The notes below the pieces were generated by a model. That model was not told where the DNA came from and did not search any database. It worked only from the letters and a program-made list of their open reading frames with translations. A program made the translations under genes and the position numbers. A DNA stretch of 11,227 bases. Source: CAYREV01 sp964423345 (lineage in GTDB: Bacteria; Bacteroidota; Rhodothermia; Balneolales; Balneolaceae). This document shows positions 1 through 7,454 of this stretch, piece after piece. How positions within the stretch are numbered: position 1 is the stretch's first letter; each line of letters opens with the position of its first letter. The DNA is taken from positions 1-11,227 of the forward strand of contig CAYREV010000044.1 of assembly GCA_964423345.1 (NCBI GenBank), given 5' to 3'.

Positions 1-1252
1 GCTGCAGGAAGTCGGTCATCACCTCTTCGGAGTCGAGCATGCCCTCGTCCATGTTCACGTCCACAATCTGTGCGCCGTTTTCCACCTGCTGCCGGCCTAC
101 CGAGAGGGCCTCTTCAAATTCGTCGTTGGTGATAAGCCGCCTGAATTTGCGGGATCCGGTCACGTTGGTACGCTCGCCGATGTTGACAAAGTTTGTTTCC
201 GGCCGTACCACCAGCGGTTCGAGTCCGCTGAGCCTCAGGTAGGGTTCAGGCTCGGGGATGGTGCGGGGGGTGCATTCCGCCGCCGCTTCGGCAATCGTGC
301 GGATATGGTCCGGCGTGGTCCCGCAGCAGCCTCCCACCAGGTTCACAAAATTTTCTTCGGCATATTCCCGGAGCTGATCGGCCATAAATTCGGGTGTCTC
401 GTTATATTCTCCCATCTCGTCCGGCAGCCCCGCATTGGGGTAGAGGCTGGTAAAACAGGTGGCGTTGTTGGCCAGCTCCTCGATATAGGGCCGCATCTGC
501 TTGGACCCCAGCGAGCAGTTCAGCCCGACGCTGAGCAGGTTTTTGGTATGGGAAACGGATATCCAGAACGCCTCGGTGGTCTGCCCCGAAAGGGTGCGCC
601 CGCTCTGGTCCACGATGGTGCCCGATATCATGACCGGCAGGTGGTTGCCGGTTTTTTCGCCGTACTTGTGGATGGCGTAGATGGCGGCTTTTGCATTCAG
701 GGTGTCAAAAATGGTTTCCACCAGCAGGATATCGACGCCCCCGTCGACGAGCCCTTCAATCTGTTCATAATAGGCTTCGGCAAGCCGGTCGAAAGTGATG
801 GCCCGGTAGCCGGGGTCTTCCACATCGGGCGAAAGCGACAGGGTCTTGTTGGTGGGGCCTATGGCGCCGGCGACAAAACGCGGTTTGTCCGGCGTTTTCT
901 CGTTGAAACGGTCGGCCACTTCACGGGCGTTTTGGGCCGATGCCCTGTTAAGCTCGTAGGCCAGCTCCTCCATCCCGTAGTCGGCCTGGGAAATGGAAGT
1001 GGCATTGAAGGTATTGGTTTCAATGATATCGGAGCCCGCCTCCAGGAATTGGCTGTGGATATCCTTGATGATATCGGGCTGCGTGAGGCTTAAGAGGTCG
1101 TTATTGCCTTTCAGTTCTGTATCGTACTGTGCAAAACGTTGCCCTCGATAATCTTCTTCAGTCAGCTCAAATGACTGTATCATGGTGCCCATGGCACCGT
1201 CCAGTATAAGAATACGCTCCCTGAGGAGGTCGGTAAGTAGATCGAATTTCAT
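1..1252 (-). CDS. metH: Methionine synthase, N-terminal part (homocysteine-binding and start of folate-binding domain); cut by left edge
   Basis: Reading the minus strand from the ATG at 1252-1250 gives 417 open codons running off the left edge. The enzyme moves a methyl group from 5-methyltetrahydrofolate to homocysteine in the cytoplasm. The homocysteine S-methyltransferase barrel starts with DGAMGTMIQ (residues 18-26). It carries the three expected zinc/homocysteine cysteines: Cys246 in LNCSLG, and Cys309 and Cys310 in GGCCGTTP. The pterin-binding domain opens with FVNIGERTNVTGS (from residue 355) and reaches VDVNMDEGMLD at the edge. The cobalamin and reactivation domains would lie outside the window, so a full-length B12-dependent enzyme is inferred, not seen. 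No Shine-Dalgarno precedes the start. The gene is divergent from metF, whose product supplies its methyl donor. Confidence 0.96.
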   Translation of the reverse strand, partial: MKFDLLTDLLRERILILDGAMGTMIQSFELTEEDYRGQRFAQYDTELKGNNDLLSLTQPDIIKDIHSQFLEAGSDIIETNTFNATSISQADYGMEELAYELNRASAQNAREVADRFNEKTPDKPRFVAGAIGPTNKTLSLSPDVEDPGYRAITFDRLAEAYYEQIEGLVDGGVDILLVETIFDTLNAKAAIYAIHKYGEKTGNHLPVMISGTIVDQSGRTLSGQTTEAFWISVSHTKNLLSVGLNCSLGSKQMRPYIEELANNATCFTSLYPNAGLPDEMGEYNETPEFMADQLREYAEENFVNLVGGCCGTTPDHIRTIAEAAAECTPRTIPEPEPYLRLSGLEPLVVRPETNFVNIGERTNVTGSRKFRRLITNDEFEEALSVGRQQVENGAQIVDVNMDEGMLDSEEVMTDFLQ

Positions 1253-1402
1253 TTCGGTAATCGGTAGTTAGGTACTTGTGGTTGCACAAAAATTTTTCAA
1301 CTAAGTCTTCAAGTGATTACCTTTAGTGCGAATAAAGCTATGAGTCAATAAGACTTGCCGAAAAATTTTTGGACTTGAAAGGTACGATAAAAACTGCATT
1401 AA
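1253..1402. promoter_or_regulatory. Divergent metH/metF control region
   Basis: This 150-bp AT-rich spacer separates two divergent genes of the same pathway, so it must hold both promoters. I see no riboswitch-like conserved core (neither cobalamin nor SAM type) and no recognisable MetJ box (AGACGTCT). A weak sigma70-like arrangement reads toward metH on the minus strand: TTGACT (1346-1341), then 17 bp, then TAAAGG. TACGAT at 1383-1388 could be a -10 for metF, but no matching -35 is clear. The region is dominated by the inverted repeat listed separately. TTCAA occurs twice in direct orientation (1296-1300 and 1308-1312), and TTCAAGT (1308-1314) is inverted relative to ACTTGAA (1373-1379). Individual promoter assignments are tentative. 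Confidence 0.55.
1288..1370. repeat. Imperfect inverted repeat between metH and metF
   Basis: The left arm is AAAAATTTTT (1288-1297), 5 bp, then AAGTCTT (1303-1309). The right arm is AAGACTT (1350-1356), 4 bp, then AAAAATTTTT (1361-1370). Both blocks are exact and in inverted order around a centre near 1329-1330, with about 40 bp between the arms. AAAAATTTTT is itself palindromic. The symmetry suits a region firing in both directions, either as paired promoter-proximal AT tracts or as two operator half-regions. Function is inferred. Confidence 0.7.
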
Positions 1403-2371
1403 ATGAAAGTCATAGAGCATTATAACAGGGCTACAGAGCCGTTAATATCCTTTGAAATCATTCCTCCCAAGCGGGGAGGCTCCATCAAGGAGGTCTTTGA
1501 TTCACTGGACCAGGTGATGAAATATGAGCCGCCCTTTATTGACGTCACCTACCATGCGGCCGAATCCTATTATGAGGAGCTGTCAGACGGGACCATCAAA
1601 CGCCATATCAAGCGAAAAAGGCCCGGAACCATCGGTCTTTGCGCCGCTATCATGCATAAGTATGGGGTGGACCCCGTTCCCCACCTGATCTGTGAAGGGT
1701 TTACCAAGGAGGAGACCGAAGACGCCCTTATTGAGCTTAATTACCTGGGAATTGACAACGTGCTGGCTGTCCGCGGCGACGCCCCCGAAAACGACGTGCC
1801 CCGTTTTAAAAACGGCACCTATAACGACCACGCCATAGACCTGGTACGGCAGATACAGGGCATGAACAGGGGGCAATACCTCGAGAATATCTCCAATGCC
1901 CAGCAAACCGACTTTTGCGTGGGGGTAGCGGGGTATCCCGAAAAGCATTTTGAAGCGCCGAACCTGGATTTCGACATACAGATGCTCAAGAAAAAGGTCG
2001 ATGCCGGCGGAGACTATATCGTTACACAGATGTTTTTCGACAACAGCGCCTATTTCCGCTTTGTAGAGAAATGCCGCAAGGCCGGTATTGAGGTTCCTAT
2101 TGTTCCCGGCCTCAAAGTGTTGACCAGGGAGCGGCACCTGAACTTCCTGCCCAAGTATTTCCACCTGAATTTACCGGAAGTATTATCCGACGAAGTGCAG
2201 GCCAAGCCCGATAAAGCCCGTGAAATCGGGATCCAGTGGAGTACGAAGCAGTGCTTGGAGCTGCTTGAAAAAGGGGCACCCGGCATCCATTTCTATATCA
2301 TGGGCGACCCCACCCCCGCTCTGGATGTGATTGAAGCCCTTCCCATGGGGCACGGCGTCGTTAAAAAGTAG
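1403..2371 (+). CDS. metF: 5,10-methylenetetrahydrofolate reductase
   Basis: This cytoplasmic flavoprotein reduces 5,10-methylenetetrahydrofolate to 5-methyltetrahydrofolate, the methyl donor for methionine synthase. At 322 residues it has the usual length of bacterial MetF. Family landmarks are in order: FEIIPPKRG at 17-25, whose Glu18 corresponds to the catalytic glutamate of the FE..PP motif; PHLIC at 93-97; VLAVRGDAP with Arg124-Gly125-Asp126 (flavin/folate region); GVAGYPEKH; and GGDYIVTQMFFD. The C-terminus ends in a conserved-looking GIHFYIMGDPTPALDVI segment. The start at 1403 is the first ATG and gives the expected N-terminus. The only purine-rich SD-like sequence (AAAGG, 1378-1382) is too distant to act as a normal ribosome site. 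The gene is divergent from metH, and a sensor kinase begins 55 bp downstream. Confidence 0.97.
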   Translation: MKVIEHYNRATEPLISFEIIPPKRGGSIKEVFDSLDQVMKYEPPFIDVTYHAAESYYEELSDGTIKRHIKRKRPGTIGLCAAIMHKYGVDPVPHLICEGFTKEETEDALIELNYLGIDNVLAVRGDAPENDVPRFKNGTYNDHAIDLVRQIQGMNRGQYLENISNAQQTDFCVGVAGYPEKHFEAPNLDFDIQMLKKKVDAGGDYIVTQMFFDNSAYFRFVEKCRKAGIEVPIVPGLKVLTRERHLNFLPKYFHLNLPEVLSDEVQAKPDKAREIGIQWSTKQCLELLEKGAPGIHFYIMGDPTPALDVIEALPMGHGVVKK

Positions 2372-2426
2372 CAGGCTACAATATTGTTGCGTAAGTTGAT
2401 GCCGTAATACCCTGTTTGTCATTCAA

Positions 2427-4541
2427 ATGATGATAACCGTGCATCCATTATACTATTCGTTAATACTTTTCATAGGGTTTGTTATGCCCGTTGAGGGGGA
2501 TGAAACAGCCTATTTGAGGGAATACCGCCAGTCCGTTCCCGACAGCATGCTGGTGATCTCCAAAATTGAACAGGCCGGGCAGCTTCGTATGGACGGCCGC
2601 ATGGGAGAATCGATTGCAACGGGGGGGAAGGCCCTTCATATAGCCGATTCCCTGAATGATGCGGGCCTGGTACAAGCTGCTGCGGTTGAGCTGGCTGACA
2701 GCTACCTGAGTAACGATCAGCCTGCTGAAGCCGAAGAAATTTTAAAAAGCAAGCTGGAGAGGTATTCGAACAGCCGGCACACGCCCCGCCTGCTGAGCCT
2801 GCTGGGTAATGCATACCGGCTGCAGGGCAGGTATGAAGAGGCTTTGTCCACGCAACAGGAGGCGAAAAGCCTTATTGACTCGACCCGCCGCCCGGGCGTC
2901 TACAGCCGAATATCAGTGAACATCGGGTCCATCCATGAATCGATGGGCAACCAGGGGAAAGCGCTGGAGCATTACCTGACCGGTGTTGAATATGCCGAAA
3001 CCGTGGGGGACAGCCTGCTGCTTGCAACGGCCCTTAACAACCTGGGAGTGGCCTATCAGAACACCTCCAAGCATCAAAAGGCAAAACGGTACCTTGACCG
3101 GGCACTGGATATTGAAAAGGCTACAGGAAACAGGGTGGGGTTGCTGCGGGCAACCAGCAACAGGGCCATAACAGCTTGGCGCCTGGGCGACTATGACGAA
3201 GCTGTCAAATTCTACGACCGGGCCCTGGAGCTGCACCGGGAGATACGAAAAGAGGTGCCGCCCTTCCGCATACTGTACAATATGGGCCAGTTGTACAAAG
3301 ACAAGGGAGCGTTGGATAAAGCCGAAGAATATTACCGCCGCTCCCTGGAATACTGCAGGCAGGCGGGTATCCAACAGGGTTTGATATACAATTTCGGGGG
3401 ACTGGCTAACGTAGCGGAACTGCGGGGCGATATGGATAAAGCCTCCGTATATTATAACCGCGCCCTGGAAGTGTCAGGGGATATCGGCGCCAGGGCGCTG
3501 CAAAAGATGGCGCTCAACAGCCTCTACCTGCTGGAGAAGGGAAGGGGAGCGTATGAGGAGGCCCTCGCCTATTATGAACGGTTCGTGGCCCTGAAGGACA
3601 GCCTGGATGCCGAGGCCCGCGCACAGGAGCTGGCCAGTACGGAGGATAAGCTCAACCTGCTGCAGCAGCAGGAGATAAACCGTCTTTTGAAGGAGAAGCA
3701 GGAGCAGCAGGAGGCACGAATCGACGCACAGAACTGGCTGATGATAGGCGGCCTGCTTATCATAGCCGTGGTATTGATCTTCCTGTTGATGGTACATAGG
3801 TCGAAGGCCGAAAAGCAGCGGCTGAACAGGGAGCTGGAGGCCCAGCGCAATGAACTGGAGGAGTTGAACCAGGTTAAAGACAAAATACTGGCCATTATTG
3901 CCCATGATCTTCGTTCTCCGCTCTCGTCCATACACGGTCTTTTTTATCTTCTGCGGGAAGAGGAGCTGACCGAAAGCGAGATGAAACAGATGGCCAGTGA
4001 ACTGGAGACTACCTTCAGCCAGAATATCAATATGATCGATAACCTCCTGGTCTGGGCCAGTGACCAGATGAGGGGGGTTGCCGTCGATATCAAGCCTGTC
4101 GGTATCAACGAGGTTATCATGGATGTAATAGATCTCTTCGAATTCCAGGCCGAACGGAAGGGTGTGGCACTGGACAGTGAGGTGGAGGGGGACCTGCAGG
4201 TCCGGGCCGACTACAACCTGATGAAGCTTATCCTACGAAACCTGGTGTCTAACAGCATTAAGTTTTCCGAAGAGGGCGATACGGTGAGGGTAGCAGTAGG
4301 GGAGAAGGACGGAATGGCGGTCATTGAGGTCAGCGACACGGGTATAGGCATGCCGGAAGAGGTGCAGCAGGGACTTTTTTCGATGGATGGTACATCGCGG
4401 AAAGGGACCAGGGATGAAAGCGGCAGCGGACTCGGGCTCAGCCTTTGCAAGGAGTTTGTGGAGAAACAGGAGGGTGAAATACAATTCCGGAGCAGAGAGG
4501 GCGAAGGTACCACCTTCACTGTCAATCTGCCCAAGGCCTGA
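2427..4541 (+). CDS. Exported TPR-repeat sensor histidine kinase
   Basis: The 704-residue protein is a membrane sensor kinase. A hydrophobic N-terminal segment (about residues 9-22) acts as an export signal. About eight or nine TPR repeats of roughly 40-residue period follow (about 46-393), for example GNAYRLQGRYEEAL and LGDYDEAVKFYDRALEL. Next come a Gln/Glu-rich coiled coil (about 395-435), one membrane helix (about 437-457), a second coiled coil (458-486), and a HisKA domain with phospho-acceptor His493 in AHDLRSP. The ATPase domain has the N box (Asn609 in NLVSNSIKF), the G1 box DTGIGMP (Asp637) and the G2 box GSGLGLSL (from Gly666). All catalytic boxes are intact. The TPR part should sit in the periplasm and sense an unknown protein or peptide. 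No response regulator is encoded in the window, so its partner is elsewhere. A link to metF, 55 bp upstream, is not supported beyond proximity. Confidence 0.92.
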   Translation: MMITVHPLYYSLILFIGFVMPVEGDETAYLREYRQSVPDSMLVISKIEQAGQLRMDGRMGESIATGGKALHIADSLNDAGLVQAAAVELADSYLSNDQPAEAEEILKSKLERYSNSRHTPRLLSLLGNAYRLQGRYEEALSTQQEAKSLIDSTRRPGVYSRISVNIGSIHESMGNQGKALEHYLTGVEYAETVGDSLLLATALNNLGVAYQNTSKHQKAKRYLDRALDIEKATGNRVGLLRATSNRAITAWRLGDYDEAVKFYDRALELHREIRKEVPPFRILYNMGQLYKDKGALDKAEEYYRRSLEYCRQAGIQQGLIYNFGGLANVAELRGDMDKASVYYNRALEVSGDIGARALQKMALNSLYLLEKGRGAYEEALAYYERFVALKDSLDAEARAQELASTEDKLNLLQQQEINRLLKEKQEQQEARIDAQNWLMIGGLLIIAVVLIFLLMVHRSKAEKQRLNRELEAQRNELEELNQVKDKILAIIAHDLRSPLSSIHGLFYLLREEELTESEMKQMASELETTFSQNINMIDNLLVWASDQMRGVAVDIKPVGINEVIMDVIDLFEFQAERKGVALDSEVEGDLQVRADYNLMKLILRNLVSNSIKFSEEGDTVRVAVGEKDGMAVIEVSDTGIGMPEEVQQGLFSMDGTSRKGTRDESGSGLGLSLCKEFVEKQEGEIQFRSREGEGTTFTVNLPKA

Positions 4542-4545
4542 AACC

Positions 4546-5001
4546 CTACTTGTTTTTGAAGGGAGGAAGCTGGGCCCTCAGCTCACCCCGGCTGTGGTCA
4601 AAAGAGAGGACCGCTATATAAAGTTCACCTTCGGAAAGCGCCTCCCGCATGCTTTCGGTCAGCTTGAAGGTGTTTTCCCCAGCCTTGAAGCTTCCACTGG
4701 TCCGCTTGTCGTTGACATCGGGCTTGAGGCTGAGCAGCTGATTGCCAGGCTCATCTTTTTCCCCGTAGAAAATGCCGGAGCCGTAGTAGTAGCTGGACAG
4801 TTTTGAGAACGATCCCTCGACCGAAAGACTGTCGCCCTCCAGGGTGACCTCGACCGTGCCCTCGGCAGGCGTCTTTACCTTCGGCACGGCTTTATAGCCG
4901 GCAAGAATAAGGGTGTGCGTTTGCTGGGCAAGGCCCAGGCTTGCCGAGAACGCCAGGATCAACGCGGACAGTGCTATTTTTTTGACGGTTGTTCCAACCA
5001 T
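4546..5001 (-). CDS. Small secreted CHRD-like domain protein
   Basis: The reading frame extends upstream to 5091, but that would overlap polX. The ATG at 5001-4999 directly precedes a good signal peptide (KK, then a hydrophobic run, then GLAQQ with likely cleavage after Ala25), so I chose it, giving 151 residues. The mature part resembles the CHRD domain: LILAGYKAVPKVKTPAEGTVEVTLEGDSL at the start (in pieces, residues 31-59) and GELYIAV...GELRAQL near the end (125-145), matching the family's closing GE.RGQ pattern. The central histidine pair usual in CHRD proteins (HIH) is absent; a Tyr-rich stretch (SYYYGSG, 70-76) sits about there. Role unknown. It starts 52 bp after the polX stop on the same strand and may be co-transcribed. 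Its stop lies 4 bp from the stop of the convergent kinase gene. Confidence 0.75.
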   Translation of the reverse strand: MVGTTVKKIALSALILAFSASLGLAQQTHTLILAGYKAVPKVKTPAEGTVEVTLEGDSLSVEGSFSKLSSYYYGSGIFYGEKDEPGNQLLSLKPDVNDKRTSGSFKAGENTFKLTESMREALSEGELYIAVLSFDHSRGELRAQLPPFKNK

Positions 5002-5053
5002 AAGACGGTTATTAATGAGTTTGCATGCTATTAACGAGGTAATGGGGAGTAAA

Positions 5054-6814
5054 TTATTTGTTGTTGAACCACTTTTCCAGCTCACCGGCACTTTTGGTGT
5101 TCAGGATGCGCTCGGCCCCGAATTTCGCCTTGCGGGCAATTTTAATCCCGTATTCAATAAAATCAATGCTGTCGGTCGTATGGGCGTCGGGATTTATGGA
5201 CGACATCAGCCCGGCCTGCCTGGCCTTGTTGCCGTGGCGCCAGTCGAGGTCCAGCCGGCGGGGATTGGCGTTGATCTCCACCGCCGTGTCGTGTTCGGCG
5301 GCGATCTCTATAAGTTCATGGAGGTCGAGGTTGCTTTCGTCTCTTTTGAGCAGCAGGCGCCCGGTGGGATGGCCGATGATACGGGTGTGCGGGTTTTTGA
5401 TGGCGTTGCGAAATCGATTCATCATTTTCTCCCTGCCCATGTCGAGCCCGCTGTGGACGCTGGCGATGACGAAGTCAAACTGTTCCAGGAGCCCCTCTTC
5501 GTAGTCCAGGCTGCCGTCGCTGAGGATATCGGACTCGATGCCCTTGAAGATGCGAAAATCTTTTCCTTCGGATCTATACTCCTCGTTCAGTTCGTCAATC
5601 TCCTCCCACTGCCTTTTGACCTCGTCGGGGGTGAGTCCGCCGGCATAGGCGGCCGTCTGTGAATGGTCGGTAAGACCCAGGTAGGAGTAGCCGCGTTCCA
5701 TACAGGCTTCGGCCATCTGCCGAATGGTGTACTTGCCGTCGCTCCAGGTGCTGTGGGCATGCAACACCCCTTTGATGTCCCCCGCCTGTACCAGGTCCAT
5801 GCTTTCATGTTCTTCAAAATGGCCGATCTCCCCCCGGTCTTCCCGGAGTTCGGGAGGGATAAAGTGGAGGTCCAGGTGCCGGTAGATGTCAGCTTCCGAT
5901 TCATATTCAATGGGGGCGTCAAAGTCGGTGTCGCCCTGCCCGTCCAGTTCGAAGAGCCCGTATTCGTTGAGGCTCATCTCCCGCTCGCGGGCACGCTGGC
6001 GCAGCACGACATTGTGCTCCTTGCTGCCGGTGAAGTACATCAGGGCCGCAGGGAACTGTCCGGGCTTGACGATGCGAAGGTCCACCTGCCGTCCATCAGC
6101 AGTGCGGATGGAACACTTGGTCTCGCCGCGGCCCAGGATCTCCACCACATATTCGTGCCCGACAAATGCGTCGAAAAGATCCTCTATATGCTTCTCTTCA
6201 GCGCTTATAAGAATATCGACATCGCCAATCGTCTCCTTGGCACGGCGCAGGGATCCCGCAACCTCAATGTCCTCGACCCCCGGCTGCCCCTCCATAAAGT
6301 CGTAAATAGGGCGGGCTATCTCCATAGCTTCGTCCAGCCGGCACCGTTCGCCGAACTGCTGCATCCATTCAATGGATTTGACAATTTTGAGGGCGGATTT
6401 TTCCCCCAGCCCGTCAAGGTCGGCCACCCTGCCGTCTTCGCAGGCCTTCTTCAGCTCTTCAATGGTCGATATGCCCAGCTCTTTGTGGATCTTGGCAATA
6501 TTCTTGGGCCCCAGCCCTGAAATGTCCAGCCATTCGATGACCCCTTCGGGAATACGTTCACGGAGCGATTCGAGGACTTCGATTTCTCCCGTCTCGGCAT
6601 ACGATTTTATATCCTCCGCTATGGAAGAGCCGATACCCTTGATGTCGGTAAGGGAGTCCTCATCTATATAGGACTGTATTTCTTCATTCAGCGACTCGAT
6701 GGTCTGGGCTGCGCGGTCGAAAGCGATAGCGCGAAATCGGTTTTCGCCTGCCAGCTGCATCAGCTGATAGATCTCTCGCAGCTTGGAGGCGACTTCCTGG
6801 TTTGTTACGGGCAT
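5054..6814 (-). CDS. polX: DNA polymerase/3'-5' exonuclease PolX (family X with PHP domain)
   Basis: The 586-residue protein has the usual length and domain order of bacterial PolX, a cytoplasmic gap-filling repair polymerase. The N-terminal 8-kDa and helix-hairpin-helix region contains IKGIGSSIAEDI (58-69), ISGLGPKNIAKI (98-109) and LDGLGEKSALKI (133-144). The palm has GSLRRAKETIGDVDIL with metal-binding Asp198 and Asp200, and the third aspartate Asp245 in QVDLRIV. The PHP exonuclease domain is complete by eye: His352, His354 and Asp359 (LHAHSTWSDG), His384 (TDHS), Glu427 (GIESDIL), His454 (SVHSG), His482 (GHPTGR), Asn515/Asn517 (INANP), and Asp543 and His545 (PDAH). Both activities are therefore expected. 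The start ATG at 6814-6812 gives the canonical N-terminus. No Shine-Dalgarno is seen. The gene is divergent from a lipoprotein gene 130 bp away. Confidence 0.96.
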   Translation of the reverse strand: MPVTNQEVASKLREIYQLMQLAGENRFRAIAFDRAAQTIESLNEEIQSYIDEDSLTDIKGIGSSIAEDIKSYAETGEIEVLESLRERIPEGVIEWLDISGLGPKNIAKIHKELGISTIEELKKACEDGRVADLDGLGEKSALKIVKSIEWMQQFGERCRLDEAMEIARPIYDFMEGQPGVEDIEVAGSLRRAKETIGDVDILISAEEKHIEDLFDAFVGHEYVVEILGRGETKCSIRTADGRQVDLRIVKPGQFPAALMYFTGSKEHNVVLRQRAREREMSLNEYGLFELDGQGDTDFDAPIEYESEADIYRHLDLHFIPPELREDRGEIGHFEEHESMDLVQAGDIKGVLHAHSTWSDGKYTIRQMAEACMERGYSYLGLTDHSQTAAYAGGLTPDEVKRQWEEIDELNEEYRSEGKDFRIFKGIESDILSDGSLDYEEGLLEQFDFVIASVHSGLDMGREKMMNRFRNAIKNPHTRIIGHPTGRLLLKRDESNLDLHELIEIAAEHDTAVEINANPRRLDLDWRHGNKARQAGLMSSINPDAHTTDSIDFIEYGIKIARKAKFGAERILNTKSAGELEKWFNNK

Positions 6815-6944
6815 AGCATTCAGGTATTATCGTTTAACATTCAGAAGGATCGGAAATTCGTCATCCCAGCCTGTCTTTGCAAGCTTGGTGGTTTCCAAAC
6901 CATTTAGTACTATCAACCATTCAGTAACCAAACCGAATGCTGCG
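6815..6944. promoter_or_regulatory. Divergent control region between polX and the NTF2-like lipoprotein gene
   Basis: The 130-bp spacer must hold promoters for both directions. Toward the lipoprotein gene a sigma70-like arrangement can be read: TTGGTG (6885-6890), a 17-bp spacer, and TACTAT (6908-6913), about 30 bp upstream of the ATG at 6945. An exact hairpin-type palindrome lies inside that spacer (listed separately). Toward polX, the minus strand has GATAAT close to the start codon, but no good -35 accompanies it. Both promoter readings are weak matches made by eye. Confidence 0.35.
6889..6902. repeat. Short palindrome TGGTTT-CC-AAACCA, candidate operator
   Basis: Two exact 6-bp arms are separated by 2 bp and lie between the candidate -35 (6885-6890) and -10 (6908-6913) of the lipoprotein gene, overlapping the -35 by two bases. 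A repressor-type operator would be typical at such a place. It is short enough to be chance, and no regulator gene is adjacent. Confidence 0.3.
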
Positions 6945-7454
6945 ATGATAAAATACCTGTTCTCTTTTCTTCTGCCACTGCTGATCCTGACGTCCTGTGA
7001 ACCGGCTCCCGAAACCGCAGGCACCTCGCCCGACCGGGTACATGAAGTGCTGGACGACTGGCACCAGGCGGCTTCCGAAGCCGATTTCGATCAATATTTC
7101 AGTTATTTTTATGACGACAGCTCCATTTTTATGGGGACCGATGACACGGAGCGCTGGGCGATTGCCGAATTCCGGGAATGGAGCAAGCCCTATTTCGACC
7201 GTGGCAATGCATGGGATTTTAGGGCGGTCGAACGAAACGTCTATTTTTCGGAAAACGGGAAGGTCTCATGGTTTGACGAAAAGCTGGATACGCCCAACCT
7301 GGGTCCCGCACGGGGCAGCGGCGTGCTGGTCAAAGAGGATACCACCTGGAAGATCGACCACTATAACCTGTCCATCCCCATTCCCAACGCTATTGTGGAT
7401 ACGGTAGTCCGGCAGATTGAGCAGGAGCTGAAAAAAGAGGGCGGGGGGCAATAG
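6945..7454 (+). CDS. NTF2/SnoaL-like lipoprotein
   Basis: The frame is open from 6783, but the ATG there would overlap the polX start, and the upstream residues look random. The ATG at 6945 begins a classic lipoprotein signal: MIK, a hydrophobic run, then lipobox LTSC with Cys18. The product is 169 residues. The mature part begins with a polar linker. It then shows a SnoaL-like (NTF2-fold) domain: VLDDWHQAASEADFDQYFSYF (35-55 in part), then DDSSIFMGTDDTERW (57-71), FREWSKPYF, and a C-terminal strand region with VSWFDE and WKIDHYNLSIPIPN. Members close to this pattern are mostly of unknown function; some NTF2-fold proteins bind or transform small molecules. The missing aspartate after the lipid-bearing Cys (Glu is next) suggests outer-membrane sorting under enterobacterial rules, which may not apply here. 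Followed by an exported peptidase gene on the same strand. Confidence 0.82.
   Translation: MIKYLFSFLLPLLILTSCEPAPETAGTSPDRVHEVLDDWHQAASEADFDQYFSYFYDDSSIFMGTDDTERWAIAEFREWSKPYFDRGNAWDFRAVERNVYFSENGKVSWFDEKLDTPNLGPARGSGVLVKEDTTWKIDHYNLSIPIPNAIVDTVVRQIEQELKKEGGGQ

Noticed and set aside
305..1093. Long plus-strand open frame (262 codons)
   Set aside because: It is antisense to metH, whose minus-strand translation shows unmistakable catalytic motifs; the plus-strand product has no recognisable domain.
1253..1402. Cobalamin or SAM riboswitch upstream of metH or metF
   Set aside because: No conserved B12-box or SAM core was recognisable on either strand, and the leaders look too short for a cobalamin riboswitch.
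2368..2379. GTAGC-AG-GCTAC palindrome at the metF stop as a terminator
   Set aside because: The arms are only 5 bp, the loop is 2 bases, and no T-run follows, so it is unlikely to terminate transcription.
3655..3715. CAG/GAG trinucleotide-rich stretch as a DNA repeat
   Set aside because: It simply encodes the Gln/Glu-rich coiled coil of the sensor kinase; the units are irregular.
5002..5091. Upstream extension of the CHRD-like gene
   Set aside because: It would overlap the polX end and place 30 polar residues before a clear signal peptide; the ATG at 5001 fits better.
5663..6520. Long plus-strand open frame (285 codons)
   Set aside because: It is a shadow of polX on the opposite strand. 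All PolX motifs are intact in the minus-strand reading, and this product resembles no family.
6783..6944. Upstream extension of the NTF2-like lipoprotein gene
   Set aside because: It overlaps the polX start and would bury the lipoprotein signal 54 residues inside the protein.
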